This document shows, piece by piece, positions 15,993 to 24,858 of a stretch of 43,408 nt of DNA. Every line of letters starts with the position of its first letter. Positions within the stretch are counted from its first letter, which is position 1. The notes under the pieces are model-generated. The model had not been told where the DNA came from. It did not search any database and saw nothing but the letters and a program-made list of their open reading frames with translations. The DNA lies in the NCBI RefSeq assembly GCF_049608145.1, contig NZ_JBMYXF010000024.1:1-43408 (forward strand), written 5' to 3'. The stretch comes from Halocynthiibacter sp049608145. GTDB lineage: Bacteria > Pseudomonadota > Alphaproteobacteria > Rhodobacterales > Rhodobacteraceae. The position numbers were made by a program, and so were the translations under genes.

Positions 15993-18341
15993 ATGACCAT
16001 CGCAGAGATTTTCAACACTATGGATTATGGCACGGCCCCTGAAGGCAATAAAGAAGCACTCGCTTGGCTGGAATGTCACGGGCATTCCTTTGGCCATTTC
16101 ATCAATGGTAAATTCACAGACGCCACCGCCGGTTTCAAAAGCCACAATCCGGCGAATGGCACCTTTCTGGCGGATTTGTCTGAAGGCAGCACTGACGACG
16201 TGAACGACGCCGTGAAGGCCGCGTGCAAAGCGCAGGCTGCTTGGGCTAAAACATCCGGGCATAAACGGGCAAAAGTGCTTTATGCCATAGCGCGCCTTGT
16301 GCAGAAACATTCTCGCATTCTCGCGGTGCTGGAAACCATGGACAACGGCAAACCAATCCGGGAAAGCCGCGACATCGATGTGCCTTTGGTGGCACGCCAT
16401 TTCTATTACCACGCGGGCATGGCGCAGCTGGCCGACACGGAAATGCAAGGCCGCACGGCCCTGGGTGTTTGTGGTCAGGTCATCCCTTGGAACTTCCCGC
16501 TGTTGATGCTCGCCTGGAAAGTCGCACCGGCCCTGGCCATGGGCAATACCGTGGTTCTGAAACCCGCGGAATACACGTCGCTGACCGCGCTATTTTTTGC
16601 TGAAATCTGCCAGCAGGCGGGTGTTCCTGCCGGTGTCGTCAACATCGTCACCGGCCATGGCGCCACGGGCGAAGCCATCGTCACCCATGACGACGTGGAC
16701 AAAGTCGCCTTCACGGGGTCCACCGCTGTTGGCCGCCGCATTCGTGAATTGACCGCCGGTTCTGGCAAGGCGCTGACCCTGGAACTGGGCGGAAAATCTC
16801 CCTACATCGTCTTTGATGACGCGGATATCGACAGTGCGGTTGAAGGGCTTGTGGACGCGATCTGGTTTAACCAGGGTCAGGTCTGCTGTGCTGGCTCCCG
16901 CCTATTGGTGCAGGAAGGGATTGCTGACACATTCTACGCCAAACTGCGCGCCCGCATGGATAAACTGCGCATCGGCGATCCACTGGACAAATGCATCGAT
17001 GTTGGTGCGATTGTCGATCAACGCCAACTGACCCGCATTACCGATTTGGTAAACGCGCATGGCGATGAGGGTGACGTTTTTCAGGCGTCATGTGATCTAC
17101 CAGACGGCGGATGCTATTACCCGCCCACCTTGATCACTGGGCTGCACGCGGCAGCCACATTGATGCAGGAAGAAATCTTTGGCCCTGTTCTGGTTGGCAC
17201 AACTTTCCGCACACCAGCGGAAGCTGTAGAAGTCGCGAATAATTCGCGTTACGGTCTCGCGGCCTCGGTCTGGACAGAGAATGTGAACCTTGCGTTGGAT
17301 ATCGCGCCCAAGCTGAAAGCAGGCGTGGTCTGGACAAACGCTACCAACCTATTTGATGCTGCTGCCGGTTTTGGTGGTGTACGAGAAAGTGGCTTTGGTC
17401 GTGAAGGCGGTTGGGAAGGCCTTACAGCCTACACAAAGCCTGTTTCTTTCGCGAAAAAACTCGTGCCCGTCGTGCCCCATGCTGCAGGAACCGCCAGCGC
17501 AGAGGACGTAATCGACCGCACCGCAAAAATGTATGTCGGTGGCAAGCAGGCACGCCCGGATGCGGGGCAATCTCAGGCGATCTGGTCACCTAAAGGAAAA
17601 CTGCTGGGGCATGTCGGCATTGGCAGCCGCAAAGACATTCGCAACGCTGTTGAGGCCGCTGCAAAAGCGCGTTCCACATGGGGCAAAACCACAGGCCATC
17701 TACGGGCGCAGATCCTGTATTATGTCGGTGAAAACCTCTCTGCCCGTGCGGATGAATTCGCTGCCCGCCTTGATGCGATGTCGGGTAAAAAAACGGGTGC
17801 CGCCGAAGTCGAAGCCTCTGTCAGTGCACTGTTCACCGCAGCCGCATGGGCCGACAAATACGACGGCCAAGCCCACGGCGTGCCGATCCGTGGCGTGGCG
17901 CTTGCGATGAAAGAAGCCGTGGGCACCATTGGCATTCTCTGCGCCGATGACGCACCTCTACTGGGCCTTGTTACATCCACCGCCGCCGCCATGGCGATGG
18001 GGAATGCATCCGTTGCGGTCGCCTCTCATGCCTTCCCGCTGGCGGCGACGGATTTCTATCAGGTGCTGGAAACCTCTGACGTGCCTGCGGGTGTGGTGAA
18101 CATCATCACCGGTGATCACGCAGAGCTTGCGAAAACCCTGGCGGATCATCTGGATGTCGATGCGGTCTGGAGCTTCTCATCAAGCAATATCTCAGCTGAT
18201 ATCGAGGCCCGGTCCGCAGGTAATCTGAAACGCACTTGGGTCAACAACGCCCAAACACGTGACTGGAATGATCCGGATATGCGCCCCTTCCTAGAGGCCG
18301 CAACAGAAGTCAAAAATATCTGGATCCCTTACGGCGAATAG
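15993..18341 (+). CDS. Two-domain aldehyde dehydrogenase, partner of deoC
   Basis: A 782-residue protein containing two aldehyde dehydrogenase-like domains in tandem. The first (about 30-490) is complete: IPWNFPLLMLAWKVAPALA, FTGSTAVGRRI, catalytic base E264 in LELGGKSP, nucleophile Cys in GQVCCAG (C298/C299) and EEIFGPVL. The second half (about 510-780) keeps Rossmann-like pieces (AMAMGNASVAVASHAFP, DVPAGVVNIITG). It lacks a recognisable Glu/Cys catalytic pair and looks degenerate, probably structural. The start at ATG 15993 lies 10 bases after deoC; longer frames overlap deoC. The likely role is oxidation of acetaldehyde released by DERA, giving acetate or acetyl-CoA. Followed by a strong terminator. 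Confidence 0.9.
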   Translation: MTIAEIFNTMDYGTAPEGNKEALAWLECHGHSFGHFINGKFTDATAGFKSHNPANGTFLADLSEGSTDDVNDAVKAACKAQAAWAKTSGHKRAKVLYAIARLVQKHSRILAVLETMDNGKPIRESRDIDVPLVARHFYYHAGMAQLADTEMQGRTALGVCGQVIPWNFPLLMLAWKVAPALAMGNTVVLKPAEYTSLTALFFAEICQQAGVPAGVVNIVTGHGATGEAIVTHDDVDKVAFTGSTAVGRRIRELTAGSGKALTLELGGKSPYIVFDDADIDSAVEGLVDAIWFNQGQVCCAGSRLLVQEGIADTFYAKLRARMDKLRIGDPLDKCIDVGAIVDQRQLTRITDLVNAHGDEGDVFQASCDLPDGGCYYPPTLITGLHAAATLMQEEIFGPVLVGTTFRTPAEAVEVANNSRYGLAASVWTENVNLALDIAPKLKAGVVWTNATNLFDAAAGFGGVRESGFGREGGWEGLTAYTKPVSFAKKLVPVVPHAAGTASAEDVIDRTAKMYVGGKQARPDAGQSQAIWSPKGKLLGHVGIGSRKDIRNAVEAAAKARSTWGKTTGHLRAQILYYVGENLSARADEFAARLDAMSGKKTGAAEVEASVSALFTAAAWADKYDGQAHGVPIRGVALAMKEAVGTIGILCADDAPLLGLVTSTAAAMAMGNASVAVASHAFPLAATDFYQVLETSDVPAGVVNIITGDHAELAKTLADHLDVDAVWSFSSSNISADIEARSAGNLKRTWVNNAQTRDWNDPDMRPFLEAATEVKNIWIPYGE

Positions 18342-18362
18342 TCGGATAAATAGGTCTAAATT

Positions 18363-18398
18363 AAAGCCCCGCCAGAGATTGCTCTGGCGGGGCTTTTT
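18363..18398. terminator. Strong Rho-independent terminator, probably bidirectional
   Basis: A perfect 15-base-pair stem (18363-18377 with 18382-18396) with loop ATTG is followed by a T-run on the plus strand; AAATTTAA flanks the other side. It closes the deoC operon and may also end the converging minus-strand AAA operon. Confidence 0.92.
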
Positions 18399-18428
18399 GA
18401 TGCATTTCAGAATTTCAAATGTGGATTT

Positions 18429-19118
18429 TCACCCGCGAGGTTTTCCGCGCCAGGTATTCAGCCATCCGATAAACCGGCCCCAGACACCCTGGGCGCGATC
18501 CTGCGCCGCATCCACATGTTCATCGATCGCGTTCAACGTCGGATCCAGATTGCGTTCCCGGAATTGTCGCCATGCAGCACGCAAAAACAGCCAGGCAATA
18601 ATCAGGAAGCTGAAGAAGAAGATGTTGAAGATTGGATAAGTCGGCGCATTTGGCCCATCCACAGGTTTGATGGAAACGGCGTTGGGGAACACTGTCAGCA
18701 GTTTGTTTCTCCAGCCATAGTGCGTGATAACAGCCCATTGTTCCTGCCCGCCGGATGCGGCCAACGCCGCAGATTCCGCCTGTAGGTTGGAACTGTCAAA
18801 CTTGAAATATGGTGGCCAGATCCAGCCCGTGTCTTCATTGCGATACACCATCACTTCTTCAGATTCTCGACGGAAAAATCCCCAGATCCATGTCTTGCGG
18901 CGCACTGTGTTGATCAGGCGCATATCACGATTGGTGCCTTCGATGTTGCCACTGTCTGCCTGCGCATAGAACATTCTGTTATACCAAGAAAAATCCTGCC
19001 GAATGATCTCGGTTGAGGTTACGCGCACCACATCATGTTGCGGTAAAACGTAGTGAAAAAACCCACCCATAATTACGATCAGAAGGACTTTCAGTCCGAA
19101 TTTAATTCTGTCCAGCAT
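18429..19118 (-). CDS. DUF1523 family membrane protein
   Basis: A 229-residue protein that I recognise as DUF1523: an N-terminal membrane helix (about 7-24) followed by HYVLPQHDVVRVTSTE, MVYRNEDTGWIWPPYFKFD, NLQAES and THYGWRN. A second hydrophobic helix lies near residues 163-182 (FNIFFFSFLIIAWLFL), with a charged C-terminal tail. The topology suggests a central domain on the outer face of the inner membrane. Function is unknown. It is the last gene of the minus-strand AAA cluster, 7 bases after the preceding 89-residue membrane protein, with GAGGGA just before ATG 19118. It ends close to the shared terminator. Confidence 0.85.
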   Translation of the reverse strand: MLDRIKFGLKVLLIVIMGGFFHYVLPQHDVVRVTSTEIIRQDFSWYNRMFYAQADSGNIEGTNRDMRLINTVRRKTWIWGFFRRESEEVMVYRNEDTGWIWPPYFKFDSSNLQAESAALAASGGQEQWAVITHYGWRNKLLTVFPNAVSIKPVDGPNAPTYPIFNIFFFSFLIIAWLFLRAAWRQFRERNLDPTLNAIDEHVDAAQDRAQGVWGRFIGWLNTWRGKPRG

Positions 19119-19125
19119 TGGTCCC

Positions 19126-19395
19126 TCAACCTGTATTGGTTACATAGAAGGCGGTGATGACAAGGATCACCGGCACAACATAAATCAGCAAAATCAGCTT
19201 CTTACGGAAGCCCTTTTCATAAGCGGCCATCCCCGCGTCGATATGGGTCTGACGGGCGGCGTCATCGCCTTGCGGGTCAGCGTCCCAGTCTTTTTCAAGG
19301 CGTTCCAGGCGCACGGAACGGGAATACCAGGACACAAGGTAATAGGCTACGGTCATGCCGAGAAAGCCGAAAATAATCAGTCTGATCAATCCCAT
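19126..19395 (-). CDS. Small two-helix membrane protein in the AAA operon
   Basis: An 89-residue protein with hydrophobic helices at about residues 4-22 (IRLIIFGFLGMTVAYYLVSWY) and 67-86 (LILLIYVVPVILVITAFYV). A charged loop of about 45 residues between them contains RLEKDWDADPQGDDAARQTHID. No known domain. AGGGAG precedes the ATG at 19395. It is separated by only 15 bases from the upstream 446-residue gene and 7 bases from the DUF1523 gene, so it belongs to the same transcript. It is probably an inner membrane subunit or anchor, but nothing in the sequence shows its role. Confidence 0.75.
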   Translation of the reverse strand: MGLIRLIIFGFLGMTVAYYLVSWYSRSVRLERLEKDWDADPQGDDAARQTHIDAGMAAYEKGFRKKLILLIYVVPVILVITAFYVTNTG

Positions 19396-19410
19396 TTCTG
19401 TCTCCCTTGC

Positions 19411-20751
19411 TTAAACTGCGCTGCCCCAAGGGCCGTTAAATTTCTGGCGTGCCACCTGCGGCCGCGTGGGTTCTGTCATTGGTTCTTCGCCACCAAACAA
19501 TGCCGCGCGGGCACCTGCCTTATCTACCATATAATCACGCGCAAGGAAGTCTGCCACATATCCTTTCTTGGCGTCGGGCCAAGACATGTAATCGGCATAG
19601 AACCGTTCCTTGTGGCAGATGAACAACTGGCGGATGTCTTTGGGCGAAAGTTCCGCCAGCAACATGTTCACAAGATCACGGTCCGCGTGGTTGCGGGCGC
19701 GCAGCGTATAGAAATAGGCGGGGTGTTCTGACGTGATTTTAGGCCATTTCCCGGCACCATTGGCCCAACGCAGAAGATCGGCCAGACCATGGAACTCTCT
19801 CGGCAGGTCCGCGCCATAGCGTCGTGCCAGTGCGCGAATGTCACGACGCGTGGCGCCTGTCAGATCCTCGCCGGCGTCAGCGGCCACATCAACCACGATG
19901 AAATCCATTTTCTGTTGCAAAATCGCGGCTGCATCCACACCACGGGCTTTCACAATCGGTTCGACCAGGTCGTTATATTCCAGAAACTTTGCGATCTGGT
20001 TTCTGTTATCAAAATCAAACACATGCTTGATCGGAAGCTTATTGCCAAGCGCCACTTTGTCCAGCCGCGAAATCAACGCCGGATGATCCATATTCTGAAA
20101 CAGATATAGCCCGCCAAAATGCGCAGACCAGAAATTTTCCTGTTTAAATGTAGGGGTTTTCAGGGTGATGGGTTGGCGCGTCACATCGCCGGTTTTCTTG
20201 GCTAGCGTGATCATGTTCGCGATCAATACATCATCCAGCCAGCCGTCATCTGTGTTGCGAAATTCGTTGATCATGCCTTCCAGACGGTTCGCATCAGACA
20301 CATGAGCTTCGGTCGTGTCGGCCTCAATCGTGATCTGGCGGATATCAAACAGTGTCAGCGCATCGGACACCGCATAAACGGAATTCAGCAATTCCCCCGC
20401 CACCGCATCACGTGTGGTCAGGGCAAACAGCTGGCTTTCATTGCGGTCAATGAATTGGCGCAAAATCCCGCGAGAGGTCGAAAATTTCGCGTTCAACAAA
20501 GGTGTGGTTTTCTGATCCGTGGTCAGCAGAATAAACTGCCGATTACAGCCCCCGTGGTTCAGATACAGATGATCGCCCAGCTCATCCCCGATCTCAGGGG
20601 AATAGCCGGAAATATCAATGTGGAAATCCGTGAGGTTGGTCGTCTTCCCCGTCAAACTCTCCAGCGCACGATTGTAACGCGCAACCAGAGCCGGCGAGGA
20701 GACCTCAATCAAATTGCCAAACATCAGGCCATGTTGGATCAGTCGTTTCAT
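19411..20751 (-). CDS. Large protein of unknown function in the AAA operon (possibly DUF6638)
   Basis: A 446-residue protein starting MKRLIQHGLMFGNLIEV. It appears soluble, with no membrane helix or signal peptide. Distinctive segments are HLYLNHGGCNRQFILLTT near residue 75, DFIVVDVAADAGEDLTGATRR in the middle, and FICHKERFYADYMSWPDA toward the C-terminus. I think it corresponds to the family annotated as DUF6638 in Rhodobacterales, though this is from memory. The start codon overlaps the stop of the upstream 279-residue gene (ATGA, 20748-20751), so the two are translationally coupled. It lies in the same operon as the AAA ATPase, which it may serve as partner or substrate adaptor; that is inference from position. 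Confidence 0.75.
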   Translation of the reverse strand: MKRLIQHGLMFGNLIEVSSPALVARYNRALESLTGKTTNLTDFHIDISGYSPEIGDELGDHLYLNHGGCNRQFILLTTDQKTTPLLNAKFSTSRGILRQFIDRNESQLFALTTRDAVAGELLNSVYAVSDALTLFDIRQITIEADTTEAHVSDANRLEGMINEFRNTDDGWLDDVLIANMITLAKKTGDVTRQPITLKTPTFKQENFWSAHFGGLYLFQNMDHPALISRLDKVALGNKLPIKHVFDFDNRNQIAKFLEYNDLVEPIVKARGVDAAAILQQKMDFIVVDVAADAGEDLTGATRRDIRALARRYGADLPREFHGLADLLRWANGAGKWPKITSEHPAYFYTLRARNHADRDLVNMLLAELSPKDIRQLFICHKERFYADYMSWPDAKKGYVADFLARDYMVDKAGARAALFGGEEPMTEPTRPQVARQKFNGPWGSAV

Positions 20752-21587
20752 TTTTCGGTATCCGCCCACAATTGAGGAGTAGAGGAAAGCTCCTGTAGTT
20801 CTTGCACAATTTCAGGCAAGCGGAACATTTCTAAACGCTCTTGTTCTGCATCAGAGATATCAGCTTTCATTCGACTAAGGTCTTCCAACTTTGCAACCAA
20901 GTATAAGATTACGATATGTGAATCAGGCAACCGATAATCGATGCTCGTATGCGTATATTCCCACAAACTCTCGCGTAGCCCGGGCAATCTCCTGCGAAGA
21001 CCAATCAATGTTTCATCGACCGTTTGATCATGCATGTCTTTATGATATAAATTTAAGGCATGTATCTGACCATTCCCACCAGTTTCATCATCGATTATAT
21101 CATTTGAAAAGCACCAATGAAGCCCCTGGGAAGGCGTTTCAATTACGCTCTGAACAAAAGATGTAAGCTTTTGATTGAAGAGTCTGTCGGCACGCAATTC
21201 ATCACGCTGTCTCTGCTCCTGCTGCAATATCGAAATCTGCTGATCTGCCACTTTTGCTTGCTTCTGCATCGCATTAGCCATCTTCTCATACTCGCCACGT
21301 GCTTGGCGTAGCTCACGACGTTGCTCTCGTAACTCTTGGCTTTGAAGCAGGACAGTCATGATGATCCACAAGAAAGCGAGGCCACCAAAGATTCCGGCAA
21401 GCGTATCGCCAATTTCATTTGGACTTGCAGACAGAAATTCCTGCCATTTGCTTTCGTAGGACACAACACCGCAAGTTTCGAGAACGGCAAGCCACCCATA
21501 AATTCCAATGAAAATAACAGACAGAATAATTCCCCAAAGAATGGGGTTATTCTTTCGCCAGAAGCGATCCGTTCTCTCCTCACTCAT
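20748..21587 (-). CDS. Two-helix membrane protein with cytoplasmic coiled coil, probable accessory insert
   Basis: A 279-residue protein with hydrophobic helices at about residues 14-37 (ILWGIILSVIFIGIYGWLAV) and 56-80 (IGDTLAGIFGGLAFLWIIM). A strongly charged coiled coil follows (about 83-130, with LREQRRELRQARGEYEKMAN), then a 150-residue C-terminal domain of unknown type. The helix-plus-coiled-coil layout resembles small proteins often found in genomic islands. The gene is clearly more A/T-rich than those on both sides. It is preceded by a GC-rich palindromic stretch (21625-21701) and ends in an ATGA overlap with the next gene. I infer that it was inserted into, or replaced part of, an older operon. 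Function unknown; a toxin- or defence-like role is possible but unproven. Confidence 0.72.
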   Translation of the reverse strand: MSEERTDRFWRKNNPILWGIILSVIFIGIYGWLAVLETCGVVSYESKWQEFLSASPNEIGDTLAGIFGGLAFLWIIMTVLLQSQELREQRRELRQARGEYEKMANAMQKQAKVADQQISILQQEQRQRDELRADRLFNQKLTSFVQSVIETPSQGLHWCFSNDIIDDETGGNGQIHALNLYHKDMHDQTVDETLIGLRRRLPGLRESLWEYTHTSIDYRLPDSHIVILYLVAKLEDLSRMKADISDAEQERLEMFRLPEIVQELQELSSTPQLWADTEK

Positions 21588-21624
21588 CCGGGATGCTCCG
21601 TTTCAGATCACCACAAAGGTTCGC

Positions 21625-21701
21625 GCCCGGCGCCGAGGGTGGGCGTATTTCACGCCCGCCCTGGGGGGCGGGGTCGGGCGTGAACCGGGCTTGCAGCCCG
21701 G
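21625..21701. repeat. Cluster of GC-rich palindromes between the AAA gene and the accessory gene
   Basis: Within a 135-base gap are two clear hairpins. The first is 21649-21658 with 21675-21684 (TTCACGCCCG and its complement), which can extend by three further pairs across one bulged base. The second is 21685-21691 with 21695-21701 (CCGGGCT/AGCCCGG). Further G/C-rich inverted segments lie near 21622-21646. Candidates are a repetitive extragenic palindrome, an operon attenuator or an insertion scar. Confidence 0.6.
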
Positions 21702-21722
21702 GAATTATGTGGCACGCAAAGA

Positions 21723-23657
21723 TCACATCTGGCCTTTCAGGTACCGCCGTTTGGCTTCTTCATTCCGGCCAAAGTCTCGCACCATGTTTTCAATCGCCAC
21801 CTCATCCGACTTATCAGCATAGCGAAATTCACTGTCGGCGTAGCGGTTGATCTCTTGCACGACCATATCCACGGTGATCGGCTGGCGCATGTCGGAAATC
21901 ATCGCAAGCTTGGTGTTGTAATCCTTAAACAGGAACAGATCGGGGTTTTCCATCCATTCATCCGGCAATTCAAAGTCCATCGCGCGCACTTTCACAGCGT
22001 CCGTGATGTTCTTGATCGCACGGCCCGTGAACCGTTCATCGGCCTCCTGGATCGCCTTCAGATAGGTGCCCAATTTCGCAATGGTATCCAGCTCGCCGAT
22101 CTGTGTTTCGGTCTGGTCCCATACGCGCAAAAGGCCTTCCTCATGCGGTTTTCCGTGGCCCTCAAAGCTGGCAGCAACGGCTTTTTTGATCTCTTGGGCA
22201 GCGAATAATTCATGGTCACCCGTCGGGATGTCATGGTTCTTGCCCATCAACAGATGCAGGATATCGATATAGTCATCGCGCGTCTGTGGCCCATCCACAA
22301 GGAAGCGCGCCCCGGCCCGTTGACGCAGCGCATCATCGACGTTTTCCGGGTAATTCGAGAACATCCCAAAGGTACAATTCCCGCGCACAACCGTGTTGGC
22401 GCCGGCGAAACTTTCCATCAAAACGGCGGTGATCTCAAGTTGCCCGGCAGAGGACTGACGATCCCCACGTTTGCCCGCCAACTGGTCGATATCATCGATT
22501 GTGCCGAAACCAATGACATTGGGATCCAGCACATTGTTGATGAAAGCCTTGGCGTTTTGGCCCGACTTTCCCTGATAGCTATCGATATTATCGGTCGATA
22601 GGTTTTGATAGCGAAACGGATAACCCGCGACCTGACAGTAATCATTGATCAAGCCCGCCATCATCTGGATCAGCGTGGTTTTGCCCGTGCCCGGTTTGCC
22701 ATCGCCCATGAAGGTAAAGATGAAACCACCCAGTTCCGCAAACGGGTTCAGCTTGCGTTCAAAGTCATAGGCCATGACCATTTTCGCCAATTTCATCGCC
22801 TGATATTTCGCGATGTGGTTCCCGACGACCTCATTGGGTTTTTTAAAGCTCATGGTCAACTTGCTGCCCTTGGCGGCGCGCGCTGGCGTGAAACCAGCGA
22901 TCGTCAGATCGTCGGCCTCGACCTTCCAAGATGCATTGTGGAAGGCATCCAGTTTACCCGCGTTTTGCGCCCGCAGACTAACCTTTTCCATCAGCTTTTC
23001 ACAAAATGCCATGACGGTAGCGACCAGTTTTTCTTCTTCCGTCAGCGCGGAGAGTTCCTGATCCAGTTCCCAAAGCGCACCATGCAAAGCCAACTGACCA
23101 TTGTCCGTCAGAACCTCTTCGACTTCACCAATATCGGCGGTGACCTCTGTCGCATGCGGGGCCAACAGGAAGGACGCGGCATTGGCGAATACCGATAGGG
23201 TGACAAGGGCCTCAGCCGTTAAAAGTTCGCTGAACGCGACCTTGCGATCATCGCCCAACGCGCCTTGCAGATTGTCACGTTTCATGGCGGCCAGATCGGT
23301 CGCCTCGCCAAAGTTTTCCGCCACAGCCAAAGCAATCGAAATCGCCCGGCGCAGGTCATTCAGAACCGTTGCCTCAAGCGGGCTGGTCAGCACATCTTCG
23401 CCGCCCAGACCCTCAATGCGCGCAATCAACTGCACCCCTTCGGGACGCGCGGTGGATCGCGTCACAAGGCCCGGCGTAGTAGACCGAAAACGGCGACGTG
23501 TCGGAATACCAGAAGAACTACCCGCAACAGGTGCAGCATCGCGCCCCTTACCAATACGCGGCGTATGATCGATCCCCGCCAACATATTGCCCGCAGCTTC
23601 ATAATGTTTACGAATATCGTCTTCGCGCAATTCCATTTGATCGGATGAATGGCTCAT
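21723..23657 (-). CDS. Classic AAA-family ATPase with a large unknown N-terminal domain
   Basis: A 644-residue protein. Residues 1-270 form an uncharacterised domain with a low-complexity Arg/Ser/Thr/Pro stretch near 45-70. A single AAA module spans about 280-520: Walker A GKPGTGKTT (320-328), a pore-loop-like SYQGKSGQNAKAF, Walker B TIDDID in which D388-D389 replace the usual Asp-Glu, sensor 1 at N435 (MFSNYPENVDDAL), and an arginine-finger block RQRAGARF (445-452). These match the second region of homology of the classic AAA group (FtsH/Vps4-like) rather than MoxR. The C-terminal 120 residues are helical. GAGGAAAAAG precedes ATG 23657. It is the probable motor of an uncharacterised operon with coiled-coil and membrane proteins; the substrate is unknown. 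Confidence 0.88.
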   Translation of the reverse strand: MSHSSDQMELREDDIRKHYEAAGNMLAGIDHTPRIGKGRDAAPVAGSSSGIPTRRRFRSTTPGLVTRSTARPEGVQLIARIEGLGGEDVLTSPLEATVLNDLRRAISIALAVAENFGEATDLAAMKRDNLQGALGDDRKVAFSELLTAEALVTLSVFANAASFLLAPHATEVTADIGEVEEVLTDNGQLALHGALWELDQELSALTEEEKLVATVMAFCEKLMEKVSLRAQNAGKLDAFHNASWKVEADDLTIAGFTPARAAKGSKLTMSFKKPNEVVGNHIAKYQAMKLAKMVMAYDFERKLNPFAELGGFIFTFMGDGKPGTGKTTLIQMMAGLINDYCQVAGYPFRYQNLSTDNIDSYQGKSGQNAKAFINNVLDPNVIGFGTIDDIDQLAGKRGDRQSSAGQLEITAVLMESFAGANTVVRGNCTFGMFSNYPENVDDALRQRAGARFLVDGPQTRDDYIDILHLLMGKNHDIPTGDHELFAAQEIKKAVAASFEGHGKPHEEGLLRVWDQTETQIGELDTIAKLGTYLKAIQEADERFTGRAIKNITDAVKVRAMDFELPDEWMENPDLFLFKDYNTKLAMISDMRQPITVDMVVQEINRYADSEFRYADKSDEVAIENMVRDFGRNEEAKRRYLKGQM

Positions 23658-23727
23658 AACTTTTTCCTCATAATTTTGCGCCCCTTTTCATCTTGCGGAA
23701 AATACTCCCGCCGGAGGCATCAATTCG

Positions 23728-24858
23728 TCAGCGATACCGCAGCACGCGGCCCTTTTCGCTGACGACAAATTTCTCAACACTGTTGAACCCTGCAGGTTTC
23801 ATATCATCCAGAACCTGAAATGGGCGTTCGGGCATGATGATCGCGCGTTTGGTACGGGTGGCCCCAGTATCAACGCCATGTCCTGAAAACGGATCCAGCT
23901 TGAACACCTCGCGATCAACTGTGGAAAACCAGCCGGATTTCTCCTTCATGGTTTTTTCGCTTTCCAGGTCTTCAACGGTCCAGGCCAAAGCCCAGTCATT
24001 GCCTGCAGGCGCTTTGGCCTTTTCCAGAACTTCCCGGATCGGGCCATTTTGACGGGTGAAGGCAGATGAATACATCGGGCCGATGTGGATGCGACGCAGG
24101 CGTTTCGGATGCAGGTCGTCGAAATCCTGGTCAAAACCTTTGGCAATGGTCACCAGTTTCAACCCATTCAGCGCCTGTGCCATCAGGTGATGTTGCACCC
24201 CAGGCCAACGACGGCTGTCTTTGGGCAGGGCCGTGCGACCGCTGTCTTCAACCGACATCAAATAGATCACCGGCAGGTTCACCTGATTGTCCCATGTCGC
24301 CCAATGCACAAGGAATTCCCGGCGGTCATCATTGATGTTCCCCTGCCAAAGCGCCTCTGGATCATTCGATGCCCAGAAAAGTTCCCCCTTGGTCAATTCT
24401 TCATAGTACAGCCGTTGGGATAGGGCGAATTGCAGCTTTGTGGGGATCGAAAGATCACCGACAATCTGGCGGATCATATCATCTTTCAGCGCCTCGGTGG
24501 ACGGCATGTTGCGCAGATGGTTTTCCGCTTGGCTCGCGTCCGTTGCCATGCGTAGGATTTCGGCCAGCACCGGAAAGCCGCTTTCCTGACGGTCAATCGT
24601 CATCTCATCCGCGGTCATGCCACCGACACGCCCGGTCATCAGATATTTGGTCGAAAGCGCCTGGAACGTGTAAGACAGCCCGGTCAGATACCGAGTCATC
24701 ACGGCCATTTCCGCTTTGGAATACTCCCGTTCCTGCTGCATCACCGCCGCCACCCGTGTCAGATGGCGGGTGATCCGCTGAAACTTCACAAAATATCGCC
24801 GTGCCAGCCGCCCGTCCGAGAGGTCACTGTGATCGCGGGTGAGGTTAGCTTTCGTCAT
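23728..24858 (-). CDS. Protein of unknown function upstream of the AAA ATPase
   Basis: A 376-residue, apparently soluble protein with a basic, helix-rich N-terminal region (about 20-95, including RRYFVKFQRITRHL) and a mixed C-terminal region with VNLPVIYLMSVEDSG, HLMAQALNGLKLVTIAKGFD and KRLRRIHIGPMYSSAF. No recognised catalytic motif, signal peptide or membrane segment is visible. Its start overlaps the end of the upstream 82-residue membrane protein gene by 14 bases. The AAA gene starts 70 bases after its stop. It may be a dedicated AAA cofactor, but this rests only on tight linkage. I do not recognise the family. Confidence 0.75.
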   Translation of the reverse strand: MTKANLTRDHSDLSDGRLARRYFVKFQRITRHLTRVAAVMQQEREYSKAEMAVMTRYLTGLSYTFQALSTKYLMTGRVGGMTADEMTIDRQESGFPVLAEILRMATDASQAENHLRNMPSTEALKDDMIRQIVGDLSIPTKLQFALSQRLYYEELTKGELFWASNDPEALWQGNINDDRREFLVHWATWDNQVNLPVIYLMSVEDSGRTALPKDSRRWPGVQHHLMAQALNGLKLVTIAKGFDQDFDDLHPKRLRRIHIGPMYSSAFTRQNGPIREVLEKAKAPAGNDWALAWTVEDLESEKTMKEKSGWFSTVDREVFKLDPFSGHGVDTGATRTKRAIIMPERPFQVLDDMKPAGFNSVEKFVVSEKGRVLRYR

